DNA of 64,000 nt from Yersinia massiliensis CCUG 53443 (GCF_000312485.1 NZ_HE997643.1:1865127-1929126); one strand, 5' to 3'; shown: positions 54,304-63,316, counted from the stretch's first letter. Program-made: numbers and translations. The notes: a model not told the origin generated them from the letters alone.

Positions 54304-54654
54304 ATGAGTATAAATGCTGAACAATTACGTGACGCAAGCCAGTGGTTAATTAGAGAGCTAACAAGATTAAGTCAATTGAATCGGCCCCTTACTCTGGATG
54401 AGTTCTACCAATTCTCCGAAAATGAAATTTTCATCCATGAGTTGTTCGAAAATTATTGGGAGTTTATTCGCGGGCTGCACGTCCTAGACCCTAGTAAAGA
54501 TACGCATAACAAAGAGTTACTGGAATATATGGAAAATGCTTTCTGTCGGCATGCAAACGCCATTACTCCAAAGACTTATGGTGTAGTAGACGACGCATAC
54601 CTTCTCGCTATCAATGTTGCTGCGTCAATAAGCAGGGAAGCGGACGATCTTTAA
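54304..54654 (+). CDS. Unknown acidic cargo protein
   Basis: This 116-residue protein starts MSINAEQLRDASQWLIRELT. It is acidic and all helical by pattern, with several aromatic residues (YQFSENEIFIHELFENYWEF). AAGGA lies 12 nt before the ATG. It follows the Mnt-like gene in the same direction after 211 bp and may be lysogenically expressed. I recognise no family. Confidence 0.6.
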   Translation: MSINAEQLRDASQWLIRELTRLSQLNRPLTLDEFYQFSENEIFIHELFENYWEFIRGLHVLDPSKDTHNKELLEYMENAFCRHANAITPKTYGVVDDAYLLAINVAASISREADDL

Positions 54655-54673
54655 TTAGCTGCCTACTGCGTAA

Positions 54674-54702
54674 ATGCAAAAACCCGCCGGAGCGGGTTTA
54701 GT
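54674..54702. terminator. Bidirectional-looking hairpin between convergent genes
   Basis: AAAACCCGC-CGGA-GCGGGTTT lies between the end of the plus-strand acidic gene and the end of the minus-strand DUF4760 gene. It has A and T tracts on both sides. Confidence 0.65.
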
Positions 54703-54715
54703 CGATTGTTCTTTC

Positions 54716-55210
54716 TCATCTTTTTGTCTTAAGGGGTGACCTTTCCCATTTTTTGGCTAACCATTCGAATTCCTGATAGTAGGTTAACACCCCTTCACTA
54801 TCCCTAACCCCATCTATAAATGGCTTGGCTTGCTTATATAGACGTAAAACGCTATTGCAGGATGTTTTTTTCAACATTCCTTCATCGTATATCCCAGCCT
54901 GAATACCAACTGCTATTCGTTCATAGTGGTTAAGAACATATCTAATATTAATGTTTTCTTCTGTGTCGAACTTCGCTCGATTGGCGAAGGATCTCATATT
55001 CTTATCATCAGATACATGAAGTTCAGATAGACACTTATTACCATCAATTAACTTACTGTCCGTCCGACTGGCAAATAAAAAATCAGCAGTTTGTTTTTTC
55101 CTTGCCGTTACCTTGGCACTCCAAACTGACACCACCGCAACTAATATCCCAATAAAGACACCGATATTTCTAGTTATCTCGGAAGAAAGAATAGATTTGA
55201 GCAATTCCAT
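54716..55210 (-). CDS. DUF4760-type membrane-anchored protein
   Basis: This 164-residue protein has one N-terminal membrane helix (NIGVFIGILVAVVSVWSA, about residues 16-33) followed by a cytoplasmic helical domain. It includes YVLNHYERIAVGIQAGIYDE and EFEWLAKKWERS, the pattern of DUF4760 proteins that occur in phages and near defence genes. Function is unknown. The location in a prophage cargo block suggests superinfection exclusion or a similar lysogenic trait. A terminator and a ten-codon frame precede it. Confidence 0.7.
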   Translation of the reverse strand: MELLKSILSSEITRNIGVFIGILVAVVSVWSAKVTARKKQTADFLFASRTDSKLIDGNKCLSELHVSDDKNMRSFANRAKFDTEENINIRYVLNHYERIAVGIQAGIYDEGMLKKTSCNSVLRLYKQAKPFIDGVRDSEGVLTYYQEFEWLAKKWERSPLKTKR

Positions 55211-55227
55211 TATTGCCAGCCTTAAAC

Positions 55228-55255
55228 AAAAAATCGGAGGGTTTCAGCCTCCGAT
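55228..55255 (-). terminator. Terminator/attenuator before DUF4760 gene
   Basis: On the minus strand ATCGGAGG-CTGAAAC-CCTCCGAT is followed by six T. It lies 18 bp upstream of the DUF4760 start and after a ten-codon frame. Confidence 0.75.
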
Positions 55256-55280
55256 CGCAGGTTCGTATGTGGTTTATTGG

Positions 55281-55313
55281 TTAGAAGCCATCAAACTCAT
55301 CAAATTTTTTCAT
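55281..55313 (-). CDS. Ten-residue leader-like peptide
   Basis: A minimal frame MKKFDEFDGF follows GAGGGTG (5-6 nt before ATG) and ends 26 bp before a strong terminator that precedes the DUF4760 gene. It may be a leader peptide of an attenuator or a chance frame. The strong ribosome site favours translation. Confidence 0.4.
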   Translation of the reverse strand: MKKFDEFDGF

Positions 55314-55745
55314 AATTACACCCTCATGTAATAGTTACCTTAAGGTAACTTGCATAGAATTCTACTTGACGAACTCGCCAACATACAACCGCAGTTGTTT
55401 ATCAAATAGATAAACCATTGGTTAATCGAGTGATTTATTTTCTACCCAGTTCACGAATTTAACTCGAACTTACGCGATCTCGCTTGAAACAACTGGATGG
55501 TTGCACAGTCCTGACCAAGTTTGACTTTCTACTAACGCCTTAAATCTACTCAAGGACGCGTCAAAAATCAAAACCATCATCAAGAGCACCAATAAGATGC
55601 TCTTTATTTATAAATCTTTATACCTCACCACCTTCACTGTCCTATCCTGCCAATAGCCACCGTATGGCACTCGCTGGCTAAGTTGCCCATATGGATGATG
55701 AAGCAGTATGCTATCTTCCAACACCCACCTAAACTGGAGATATAG
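55314..55745. other. Gene-free stretch in cargo block
   Basis: About 430 bp without a supportable gene. It is AT-rich near 55590-55620 and holds a weak hairpin AAGAGCA ... TGCTCTT (55573-55602). The promoters of the two divergent flanking genes are probably here, but I cannot point to them. Confidence 0.4.
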
Positions 55746-55949
55746 ATGGAATGGATTATCGGTATTGTCGTGCTGGTTTTTTTCGCAAGCCTATTCAAAC
55801 CAAGAAGCTGCGACATTTGCGGTGCTGACTTTAAGAAAAAATACTTCACGTGGGAAATTGAAGGTAAAAAACAGCACCTATGCCCATATTGCAATGGCAA
55901 AATGAGTCGTAGAAAAAGTGACCAGAAATTCAAAGATAGATTTGGCTAA
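55746..55949 (+). CDS. Small membrane-anchored zinc-ribbon protein
   Basis: This 67-residue protein starts MEWIIGIVVLVFFASLFKPR (one membrane segment) followed by a zinc ribbon CDIC ... CPYC (about residues 22-25 and 47-50) and a basic tail. GGAG lies 7 nt before the ATG. It is a lone plus-strand gene among minus-strand genes, typical of a moron. I recognise no function. Confidence 0.65.
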   Translation: MEWIIGIVVLVFFASLFKPRSCDICGADFKKKYFTWEIEGKKQHLCPYCNGKMSRRKSDQKFKDRFG

Positions 55950-55986
55950 AAAAGCCCACTTGGTGGGCTGTTCAGTGCGGCTTTCG

Positions 55987-56337
55987 CTACCTCAACAGGG
56001 CGTTGTTTCCGCTGTATTTATTAAAGTTATTCACACAGTGCCGGTAAAACACATCGTAATTATATTGAGGGTCTGCAAATGGGGATTCAGGGTCGGCGTA
56101 GACTGAGTCAAGTAGCTTATTAACCCACTTAGCCGTCCGATCATAATAGAACTGCTTAGGGGTTATCTTCGACATAATCTGAACTTCAGCATCTTTTCTT
56201 GTGAAATCAGAATTTATTAGTTGGATGGATGTTTTTAGTATCCCAGCACGCTGCATGCACTCGCCCATGGCGTTCATGTCAGCAATACTTGAAAATGACA
56301 TAATAGATAACAGCATGCCAATAATGATTTTTCTCAT
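55987..56337 (-). CDS. Small secreted protein
   Basis: This 116-residue protein starts MRKIIIGMLLSIMSFSSIAD with a clear Sec signal peptide (cleavage after SIA). The mature part has two Cys (GECMQRAG and YRHCVNN) that could form a disulfide and is otherwise helical and charged. It is in the cargo block just after the spike gene. A periplasmic role in superinfection exclusion is possible but not shown. Confidence 0.65.
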   Translation of the reverse strand: MRKIIIGMLLSIMSFSSIADMNAMGECMQRAGILKTSIQLINSDFTRKDAEVQIMSKITPKQFYYDRTAKWVNKLLDSVYADPESPFADPQYNYDVFYRHCVNNFNKYSGNNALLR

Positions 56338-56383
56338 TTTTATGTCACTCTTGGAATAAATCAAACATGTCATCATTCTATCA

Positions 56384-57100
56384 TTAAACCGGCAATCCTG
56401 TATCACTACCACCTATCTGAACGCCACCATGCTTATGTGTTGATAAGTTAATTCCATTTCCTTTTATCTCGCCAATAGCTGTAATCGTTCCACCAAAGGT
56501 TGCATCACCTGTGTTACTTCCCTCACCTTGAGAAAGATTGCCATTAAGTGTGATGACTGGAGAGTTAACGGTAAATGATGTTGCAGCATTATGTTCAATT
56601 TCAGGAGCAATAATTGTAACTTTATGAGGGGATACTATTTCAATACCACCAGAAAAGTATCGCAAAAACTGAGTTGGGATACCATTTAGAATGCCGCCCA
56701 TATAGAAAGCATCCGATGCGTGAAATTTTCTTCCCGATCCCGGAGGGGATATTCTCCTTGAGGATTTTACTGCTGAGATATCCCTACTGGCAAACATAGC
56801 TATTCCGATATCACCAACCTTTGGGTCGATGATGATCGCATCACTACCACCTTGCAGCCTCATGTATGGAACCTCATAAATATCACTATGATCGACAACT
56901 CTTCCTTTGCTATCTGTCATGGTAACCATTGGCTGTATGGTTACTTTACCCACTGGTGACACGCCGCCATCATTAGATGATGCCTTAACTACAACTATTG
57001 TTGATGTCCATATCTTATTCATGAACTGACTAATGAAAAACTCTAAAGAATTTGGATCTGAAGATGAAGATAACGGAGTACTTTGAATCGCAGATGACAT
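56384..57100 (-). CDS. Baseplate spike protein (gpV/Gp138 type)
   Basis: This 238-residue protein is predicted to be the membrane-puncturing spike. The N-terminal OB-fold part (about residues 25-110) matches Gp138-like spikes. The C-terminal beta-helix ends with LSTHKHGGVQIGGSDTGLPV, whose His-x-His is the iron-binding apex motif of P2 gpV and phi92 gp138. It is the last baseplate gene before the cargo block interrupts the operon. Confidence 0.88.
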   Translation of the reverse strand: MSSAIQSTPLSSSSDPNSLEFFISQFMNKIWTSTIVVVKASSNDGGVSPVGKVTIQPMVTMTDSKGRVVDHSDIYEVPYMRLQGGSDAIIIDPKVGDIGIAMFASRDISAVKSSRRISPPGSGRKFHASDAFYMGGILNGIPTQFLRYFSGGIEIVSPHKVTIIAPEIEHNAATSFTVNSPVITLNGNLSQGEGSNTGDATFGGTITAIGEIKGNGINLSTHKHGGVQIGGSDTGLPV

Positions 57101-57102
57101 GA

Positions 57103-57969
57103 TTAAAATTCCCCACCAGAAGAGGTGCTAGTTAATGTAGACATCGTGAACCACGGACCTCCAGGCATTTCACTCGATATCAAATGACTGACTGCTTGGA
57201 TATAAAGATCTCCATTAGCCCGAGGTGAAGCACTAAGCAATCTAAGTCGCCTTCCACGAACAATATCAGGAGTGAATATCGCCGTTACTGCGTATCCATA
57301 TCCAAGATAGTTAGGATAACCAATGAGCCCCTCTGATGGTGATAGATGCACCATTTGGTTATCTTTAACGCCACCAGTCGGCCATATCGAGACAATGCGA
57401 TTTTCAATCGCTAAATCAATCCCAGCAGCTCTCGCTATATCTCTTATTTGCTCAACTGGAGACCCCCAAGAATAATGATTCGATAATGATGTATTAACGC
57501 CATTATTTGTAAATCCGAAGTCTATAGATTTGGCTATAGCTTCAATCATAGATGCAACATTAGTGCTTCCTGGTGAGCTATTTGAAGCGGCTGGAAGGAT
57601 CTGCTCAACAAATCCGCTTTTGGCCTGAATGACCAATGGGACGTTTGGCGTTTCATTGTAGTCAATCATACCGTTAAAAATTGTCCCTTGGAAAACTTGC
57701 GACATTCCGCTTGCTTCGTCCCCGGCTGTCATTGTTATCGCAATGTTTTTAATAACTCCGTAGACTTGTGCATACGTGCAGCACTTGTTCATATCTGATT
57801 CTTTCATGCCGTAGATCTTGGCATACAGGGTGCTTCCTGATACGCCGCCAGCATTATCTATTTGGGCTTCAACCCTTAATCCTGAAACTGTCAGACTGTC
57901 ATTGCCGTCACCGAAATCATCATCACTCAGGGTGAAATTTACTGTTATCTTTCGCTTTTGATAACTCAT
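57103..57969 (-). CDS. Baseplate hub protein
   Basis: This 288-residue protein starts MSYQKRKITVNFTLSDDDFG. The pattern SGLRVEAQIDNAGGVSGSTL, then a long middle and the SPVEQIRDIARAAGIDLAIE segment resembles hub proteins of the P2 gpD/Mu gp44 class, which connect tube and spike. It overlaps the neighbour upstream by 4 bp. Confidence 0.8.
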   Translation of the reverse strand: MSYQKRKITVNFTLSDDDFGDGNDSLTVSGLRVEAQIDNAGGVSGSTLYAKIYGMKESDMNKCCTYAQVYGVIKNIAITMTAGDEASGMSQVFQGTIFNGMIDYNETPNVPLVIQAKSGFVEQILPAASNSSPGSTNVASMIEAIAKSIDFGFTNNGVNTSLSNHYSWGSPVEQIRDIARAAGIDLAIENRIVSIWPTGGVKDNQMVHLSPSEGLIGYPNYLGYGYAVTAIFTPDIVRGRRLRLLSASPRANGDLYIQAVSHLISSEMPGGPWFTMSTLTSTSSGGEF

Positions 57970-58265
57970 AAATCAGCCGCCTCCAAATAGTAAAATACAA
58001 AGCGACTACCAAGGCCGGCATAGACAGGATCATCAGTACCAGAATTATCAGCAAACACAAGGTCACCAATGAATCCAAGATAGGTAAGACGTACTATTCT
58101 TACTCGGTCTCGGCATACGACAGATGAAAGGATGTTTTCCGTACCAACCATTAAAGTGCAATACATGACTCCGCTTTTCTGACTCAGGCTTATAGTGCAA
58201 CTCTGCCCAGCAAGGATAACGTTTAACGTTTGAGACGGAACCGCAGCAATGGGAATGACTTGCAT
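57966..58265 (-). CDS. Baseplate plug protein (Pam3 gp18-like)
   Basis: This 99-residue protein starts MQVIPIAAVPSQTLNVILAG and contains QSCTISLSQKSGVMYCTLMV and FVFYYLEA. The pattern is typical of the small baseplate plug family in cyanophage Pam3-like baseplates (IP....PSQ...V.L.gq...i.l). It is located between the tail-hub adaptor and hub genes. Confidence 0.8.
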   Translation of the reverse strand: MQVIPIAAVPSQTLNVILAGQSCTISLSQKSGVMYCTLMVGTENILSSVVCRDRVRIVRLTYLGFIGDLVFADNSGTDDPVYAGLGSRFVFYYLEAADL

Positions 58266-58924
58266 TAGAATAGTTCCTCGGCAGTTTTTGGGGCCGCTGA
58301 GAATTGTTCCGCAGTCGGCTTGTTTGCGTAGACTTGCCCCTGATTTACCGGGTCGGCAGCGCTATCACTTTTAACTGATTTGTATTGAGCATCTCCAGTG
58401 ACGCGAATCTCGTTAAACCTTGCTTCGACGATCAGCAGGGTCACCCCGTTCTCATTGGTTCGGCGATAGTCATATCCGACCAAATCAACATTGTTGTACA
58501 CATAATCAGGGGTAACGATGTTGTATAGGTCAAGCGAAGCTTGCATTTCATCCAGCCGCGCAAGGAAGGATTCCCTTGTCATTCTAGCCGCTGACAAATT
58601 GCCACTGCATGCCATTTTCATACGAATATCAAAGGGGGTCGCAACCTTGTTAAATGAAGAAAAACCACCCGCCTCAATCGGATAGTCCAATATTCTCGAT
58701 TCGCCTTTATATTCGATATCAAGTACAGAGTCAGGGAGTATTGCCTGAGTGCCATCTTGTGCGTAAATCCCCCACTTGGGGGTGATTACCGAATCAAGAA
58801 TTGACAGGATGTCGCCACTGTATATGGCGCTCATGATCGCGTCCTGATCGATGCTCAGACCAGAACGCGCCACATTAGGCACACCAAGAACATTAGGGAC
58901 GTTTGGGAAATTGATTAATGGCAT
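58265..58924 (-). CDS. Baseplate/tail-hub associated protein
   Basis: This 219-residue protein starts MPLINFPNVPNVLGVPNVAR (a Pro/Asn repeat). The middle contains PIEAGGFSSFNKVATPFDIR followed by MKMACSG and a C-terminal helical, flexible tail. Proteins with this AGGFssyNKv motif lie after the tape measure in many contractile-tailed phages and are thought to adapt tube to hub. ATG 58924 overlaps the tape-measure stop (TGATG). Confidence 0.8.
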   Translation of the reverse strand: MPLINFPNVPNVLGVPNVARSGLSIDQDAIMSAIYSGDILSILDSVITPKWGIYAQDGTQAILPDSVLDIEYKGESRILDYPIEAGGFSSFNKVATPFDIRMKMACSGNLSAARMTRESFLARLDEMQASLDLYNIVTPDYVYNNVDLVGYDYRRTNENGVTLLIVEARFNEIRVTGDAQYKSVKSDSAADPVNQGQVYANKPTAEQFSAAPKTAEELF

Positions 58925-60786
58925 CAACTTATTCCTCCGTTAGCCGCGGCAACTAGACCATTGCGCCTAATTTGACCGCCCAGATCTCTAGCGATACCTG
59001 TGGCGTCTGTTGCCTGAGTTAGAACATCGATTTTACCAATGCTAATCTCAGTGCTTGAGGTGCTTGATGTTTGGTTGTTATTGGTGTTGTTAGCAAAGCG
59101 CTGAGCGCTCACCTGTGCACCCATCGGCATTCCATTTAAAACCTTTGGTATGTAATTCAATGTTTCTAGCGGGGCGTTTCCAAGCCCTTTTTTCTGAACA
59201 TTTCCAATTCCCCAGTTATAAGCTGCCAATGCTTTATTTAGGTCTCCACCGGTAGCTTTGAGCAACTGGCTTAAATATTTAGCTGCCGCATTCGCTGATT
59301 TTTCCGGGTCATATACATCGTTACCTTTAAGCCCCATGTCTCTGGCTGTCGGGTCCATAAACTGGAACAAACCCTTAGCTCCAGCACCAGAGATCGCATA
59401 TTGATTGCCACCTGATTCAGTGGTCGCCACGCTTCGGAGTAATCCTGTAGGTAGCCCGTATTGCGCTTCCAGCTTTCCAAACTGACCACTCATCCAGTCA
59501 AGCAAAGCCTTACCTTTTCCTGTCGCTCTTGCCGCTTGAGCGTGCTGTTCTGGGTCACGTGGTGATTTAGTTCCATAGGCCGAGTATTCTCCAGCGCTGT
59601 AACCTCCAGTAACTGAATCCCACCACCTAATGATCTTGTCTCCAGGTGTATTCCCTACCTCCGAGGATTCAAAATCTTTATTCTTTTTAATTAAGTAATC
59701 ACCGACAGACATTTTAGAAGCCTTAGCTTCTTCTTGAATGCTGTTTACTTTGTTGTAGGCGTTTATTGTCGCTATCGCAGCAACTATTGGCCCAAGAGCA
59801 CCGGATACTTTACCGAGGGTTCCAAGCATTCCAAGCGCCCACTTGCCAACCATAAAAGCGAGTAATATTTCGAAGGCATTCTGCAAGCCACCAACAGCAT
59901 CAACAACCTTTCCGATTTCTGCTGCCGAATTAGTAAAAAAGGAATTTATTTCTTCTTGATGTGAACTTACCCAGCTAGCAAATCTATCCAACAAGACTAA
60001 TAGCTTATCAATGTATGGGATTAGCGCTGTAAATAGCTTTTCCCTTACACTTTGGAAAGTTTGATCTATCTTTGCCCACTGCTCTTGGAACCGCTTAGAC
60101 CTCTCAACGGCAGCATCAGTCACGCCAGAGTTTTTATACATATCCTGATAAAGTTTTTGAACTTTCTCTGGCCCCTCCATCAGCATGTTGATGGTGGACG
60201 AGTCCATTCCTAGCCCAGAGCCAAACTGCCTTGCTGCACCAATGGAAAGATTTTTATCTTTGAATTTTTGGGCGATTTCTATATAGAGATCACCTACCCC
60301 CTTCATTTTACCTTGGGCATCTCTTGCTGATATACCAAGTGAACCAAGCGTTGCGATTGCTTGTTCGCCCCCCTTACCCATAGAGAATGCATGAATGCTA
60401 TCGCTGAGCGACTGCATTGAGCCAGTAAGCCCTTCAGCAGTTCCACCCGTTGCTTGGGCGACATGTTGCCACGCATCCAATTGACGAGCTGACATATTTA
60501 GGGGTGCCGCTGAACGTCCTAGCGTAGCCATGCTATTGGCAGTGCCAATGATCAGGTCTTTAAATCCCTTAATGGAAAGAGATATCCCGACCAGTGCTAA
60601 CAACTCATTTCTGATACTGCCAAAAAATGCACCAGCCTTTTTACCCTGTTCTGCCATGTCCTTGGCAAGCTTTTCCGCCTCCTTTTTTTGCTTCTTCATC
60701 TCCTCGGTTATTTCTTTACCGCCCTTTTTAAAGCCGGATGATTCCAGCCCAAGCGTGATGACAAGAGCATCGACAATAGTTGGCAT
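58924..60786 (-). CDS. Tape measure protein with lytic transglycosylase domain
   Basis: This 620-residue tape measure sets tail length and helps DNA cross the envelope. The N terminus (VDALVITLGLESSGFKKGGK) and charged helices lead to a hydrophobic section (about 300-345). A C-terminal SLT domain (about 435-560: YGLPTGLLRSVATTESGGNQ, with catalytic Glu in TTESGG, and AAYNWGIGNV) would cut peptidoglycan during infection. The second ATG (60786) has better spacing from AAGGA. Confidence 0.92.
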   Translation of the reverse strand: MPTIVDALVITLGLESSGFKKGGKEITEEMKKQKKEAEKLAKDMAEQGKKAGAFFGSIRNELLALVGISLSIKGFKDLIIGTANSMATLGRSAAPLNMSARQLDAWQHVAQATGGTAEGLTGSMQSLSDSIHAFSMGKGGEQAIATLGSLGISARDAQGKMKGVGDLYIEIAQKFKDKNLSIGAARQFGSGLGMDSSTINMLMEGPEKVQKLYQDMYKNSGVTDAAVERSKRFQEQWAKIDQTFQSVREKLFTALIPYIDKLLVLLDRFASWVSSHQEEINSFFTNSAAEIGKVVDAVGGLQNAFEILLAFMVGKWALGMLGTLGKVSGALGPIVAAIATINAYNKVNSIQEEAKASKMSVGDYLIKKNKDFESSEVGNTPGDKIIRWWDSVTGGYSAGEYSAYGTKSPRDPEQHAQAARATGKGKALLDWMSGQFGKLEAQYGLPTGLLRSVATTESGGNQYAISGAGAKGLFQFMDPTARDMGLKGNDVYDPEKSANAAAKYLSQLLKATGGDLNKALAAYNWGIGNVQKKGLGNAPLETLNYIPKVLNGMPMGAQVSAQRFANNTNNNQTSSTSSTEISIGKIDVLTQATDATGIARDLGGQIRRNGLVAAANGGIS

Positions 60787-60788
60787 CA

Positions 60789-60971
60789 TTATTCCTTAGG
60801 CTGGTTCATGATTCTGGCGTTATGGTTATCAACCGTAATAACCTCCAGCATCATCCATAGGTCAGCCACACCATAAACGGTGTCCAACTCATGAAGGGAT
60901 GCTTTACCTGCTGAAATTACGGTTGCTATTGGTGCGGGGATATTGAGGTATTCTACTAGGCCGCTTGGCAT
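60789..60971 (-). CDS. Small tail protein, second tail-chaperone-like gene
   Basis: This 60-residue protein reads MPSGLVEYLNIPAPIATVIS and VADLWMMLEVITVDNHNARI. It lies between the tail chaperone and the tape measure, the place of the frameshifted gpG-T partner in other phages. Here it has its own start with AGGGGA immediately upstream, so it is a separate gene. The pattern resembles the DUF6889 group. Confidence 0.75.
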   Translation of the reverse strand: MPSGLVEYLNIPAPIATVISAGKASLHELDTVYGVADLWMMLEVITVDNHNARIMNQPKE

Positions 60972-60976
60972 GTCCC

Positions 60977-61402
60977 CTATGAATTGGGGGCCGAAGTCAA
61001 TTGCGCGGCGGCCATTAAAAAATCCGCATGCAGATCAAAGACAGCCTTGCGCAATTTAACCCGCGTAGTGATTTCTTCGATATCATCTTCGACTAGGTCG
61101 CGAGAGAACTCTTTGTTCGCTGGATTCGGGATGATTTGAACGCATTTGAACATCTCGCCAAGTAGAAATTCGGCAGTGTCGAATGGCAATTTCATAACCA
61201 TATTCAGGCCAAAGGTGGCAATTGCAGAGAAGCCCATTTTATCAATTCCTTCAGGAATATTAATTCCTTCTCGACCGATAGCTAACAGTGCACGTGCCGC
61301 CCACAACTCTGCCTGAGACGCTGACATCTCAGTCAGGATAAACACCTTTCCTTTGTCTCGGCCTTCGTCCTTAACCTCGTACATCGCCTTTTTGCGCGCC
61401 AT
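60977..61402 (-). CDS. Tail assembly chaperone
   Basis: This 141-residue protein starts MARKKAMYEVKDEGRDKGKV. VFILTEMSASQAELWAARAL followed by a helical, acidic C-terminal half is typical of chaperones that bind the tape measure in contractile-tailed phages. ATG 61402 overlaps the tube-gene stop (TAATG) with AGGAG 10 nt upstream. Confidence 0.82.
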   Translation of the reverse strand: MARKKAMYEVKDEGRDKGKVFILTEMSASQAELWAARALLAIGREGINIPEGIDKMGFSAIATFGLNMVMKLPFDTAEFLLGEMFKCVQIIPNPANKEFSRDLVEDDIEEITTRVKLRKAVFDLHADFLMAAAQLTSAPNS

Positions 61403-61833
61403 TAGATTGTTTCTCCTGTGACTCTTTCCCAACGAATAACGAACGGCGTTGGTTGAAGTGTTTTTTTCACATCAGGGATTGTTTTTGCACTCACCAAAAA
61501 ACCTTTGGTTAAAGTGTATTTTCGCCCCAGCGCTGGTAGCTGAATGGTTGCGTTAGCCGTTAATGTTTCGCGCATGGTTTTCATCGCAGTGACCCACGTT
61601 TCAAAGATAACCAGCGATGGGGAGTCAGGCATGATGGTGATTGTCTGGTTGGTTGGGTTAAACACGAAACCACCAGATAGCTTGCCATCAATGCCCATTA
61701 CCGTTTCAGTGATATCCAGAGCGTCAGTAGAGAAAGCATCGTCAGAGCTATATCCTTCAAGGATCTGCGGGGTAGCATATAAATTGGTGATCGCTAACGA
61801 AAATACGGAGTTAGCAGAAGTGATTGTTGACAT
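61402..61833 (-). CDS. Tail tube protein
   Basis: This 143-residue protein starts MSTITSANSVFSLAITNLYA. Features are a central LSGGFVFNPTNQTITIMPDS (strand pair) and PTPFVIRWERVTGE at the end, the compact beta barrel pattern of tail tubes. It is located between the sheath and chaperone genes, and the size fits. Confidence 0.85.
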   Translation of the reverse strand: MSTITSANSVFSLAITNLYATPQILEGYSSDDAFSTDALDITETVMGIDGKLSGGFVFNPTNQTITIMPDSPSLVIFETWVTAMKTMRETLTANATIQLPALGRKYTLTKGFLVSAKTIPDVKKTLQPTPFVIRWERVTGETI

Positions 61834-61846
61834 GGTTAGCGCTCCG

Positions 61847-63316
61847 CTATTGGATTTCGATAGATGCGAGGGTCAGTTTCTGAATAGCACCGCCATCAGC
61901 ATAATAAAGCGTCATGCTTGGACTGGTTCGCGCTGACCGGATTTGTGCTGTCGCTGGGACAATCTGCAAGTAATAACCTTTCGCAATAATTGCCTGAGAC
62001 ACATCAGAGCCGATAGCAAACTGGATCTGCGCAATCTGAGTCTCTGACAGCGTGGTCCCAGTACGAATCGCACCGAAGTTGATAGCGGCATTCAGAGGAT
62101 CAAGACATGCAGTTTCGACCAATGCATAACCAGCGTTGTTATAAGGAATCGAGCCAACGCTTAGTAACAGATTCAACATTGCTGATTGCAAGCTGGCGTT
62201 GAGCCAAATCTGATTAACGTAAGCATCCATCCATTTGAATGAGCCACTTACTGATCCATCGTAGAGGAAATTCCACTCATCAGAGGATGTTGCATAACGA
62301 CCGTAGAAGTTATAACCGTTGGCAATCAGATTGGTTGCTTCTGTTTCATCAGTCGTTGATGGCAGCAAGCCACCTTGTCGCTTGAATGCGTAGGTAATCC
62401 GGCCATTTGTTCGAGTGAAATCAATTGCCGCCGTGACGCCTAATACAAACGCAGCGAGAGTTATGTCACCATATAGCAAGCAACTCCCTTCATATTCAGC
62501 CTGTTTGACTGCATACGCCCATGTAGTTGTGCTGTCAGCAGCAATGGCATTGGCATCTGTATCAAAACCCACATACGCATAACGTTTGTTGGTGCCATTC
62601 GTCCACTGAGAGAATGCAATTTTGTTTTCAAGGTCAGGTTCGAAAGCTGTGGTAAATGCGCCAAAGTTCTGTGTACGCAGCACTAATGCAGTCATGAAAT
62701 CAACTGGGTTTGTTTCGTCTGCACCTTGCGACGTTACAGCACTGGTTGCATTAGTCATTTTTAGGCTAGTTGATAGCGTTCCCGTGGCATAACTAATTGT
62801 CGAGGTCGCGCCAGAAGTTGTCGATCTAATCGTGAATGCTGACTGAATTGAATCGAACGTTACCGGCAGACTTAGCGCCGTTGCCAGAATGGTAGCCGCT
62901 GAACTAAAGCTCGTTGCTGCTGCTAGGCTAATGCTAGCTGCTGTCACTGCTGTGCCGTCAACCGTAATGGTAAGCGAGCCGGTAAGTAACTTCAGCTCAT
63001 CCAATTTCATTGTAGCCATAGAGCCACTTCGCAAATACGCCGATACATCAGCCGCGGGATACTGAGTTAAATTGAGCAGGCCCGGCATCTTGGTGGCATT
63101 CAAATAGCCGCCAAAGTAAATGCCAGCCATTTCAGCCTCTGTTGAGGTTGCTCCGAAATACTTAGATACAGCATCAGCACTGGCAAACTGTAGCGTTGAG
63201 CCGATCGGGATTACTGTGTTAGTAGTTAAGATCAGTCCGTTCAAATCAACGGCAGATCCACCGGCAGATAAAACACCGGGATTAACTTGTACGATATTCT
63301 TAGCTGGGATTGTCAT
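61847..63316 (-). CDS. Tail sheath protein (DUF3383)
   Basis: This 489-residue contractile sheath subunit has the DUF3383 pattern: VQVNPGVLSAGGSAVDLNGL, SADAVSKYFGATSTEAEMAG and IYFGGY at the N terminus, an inserted variable domain (about 105-200), and a conserved C-terminal half with ITYAFKRQGGLLPSTTDETE. It defines the right prophage as a contractile-tailed (myovirus-type) phage. GGAG precedes the ATG by 9 nt. Confidence 0.92.
   Translation of the reverse strand: MTIPAKNIVQVNPGVLSAGGSAVDLNGLILTTNTVIPIGSTLQFASADAVSKYFGATSTEAEMAGIYFGGYLNATKMPGLLNLTQYPAADVSAYLRSGSMATMKLDELKLLTGSLTITVDGTAVTAASISLAAATSFSSAATILATALSLPVTFDSIQSAFTIRSTTSGATSTISYATGTLSTSLKMTNATSAVTSQGADETNPVDFMTALVLRTQNFGAFTTAFEPDLENKIAFSQWTNGTNKRYAYVGFDTDANAIAADSTTTWAYAVKQAEYEGSCLLYGDITLAAFVLGVTAAIDFTRTNGRITYAFKRQGGLLPSTTDETEATNLIANGYNFYGRYATSSDEWNFLYDGSVSGSFKWMDAYVNQIWLNASLQSAMLNLLLSVGSIPYNNAGYALVETACLDPLNAAINFGAIRTGTTLSETQIAQIQFAIGSDVSQAIIAKGYYLQIVPATAQIRSARTSPSMTLYYADGGAIQKLTLASIEIQ

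Noticed and set aside
60789..61402. Programmed frameshift between tail chaperone genes
   Set aside because: The second small gene (60789-60971) has its own start and ribosome site and begins 6 bp after the first gene ends, and I see no obvious slippery heptamer at the junction.
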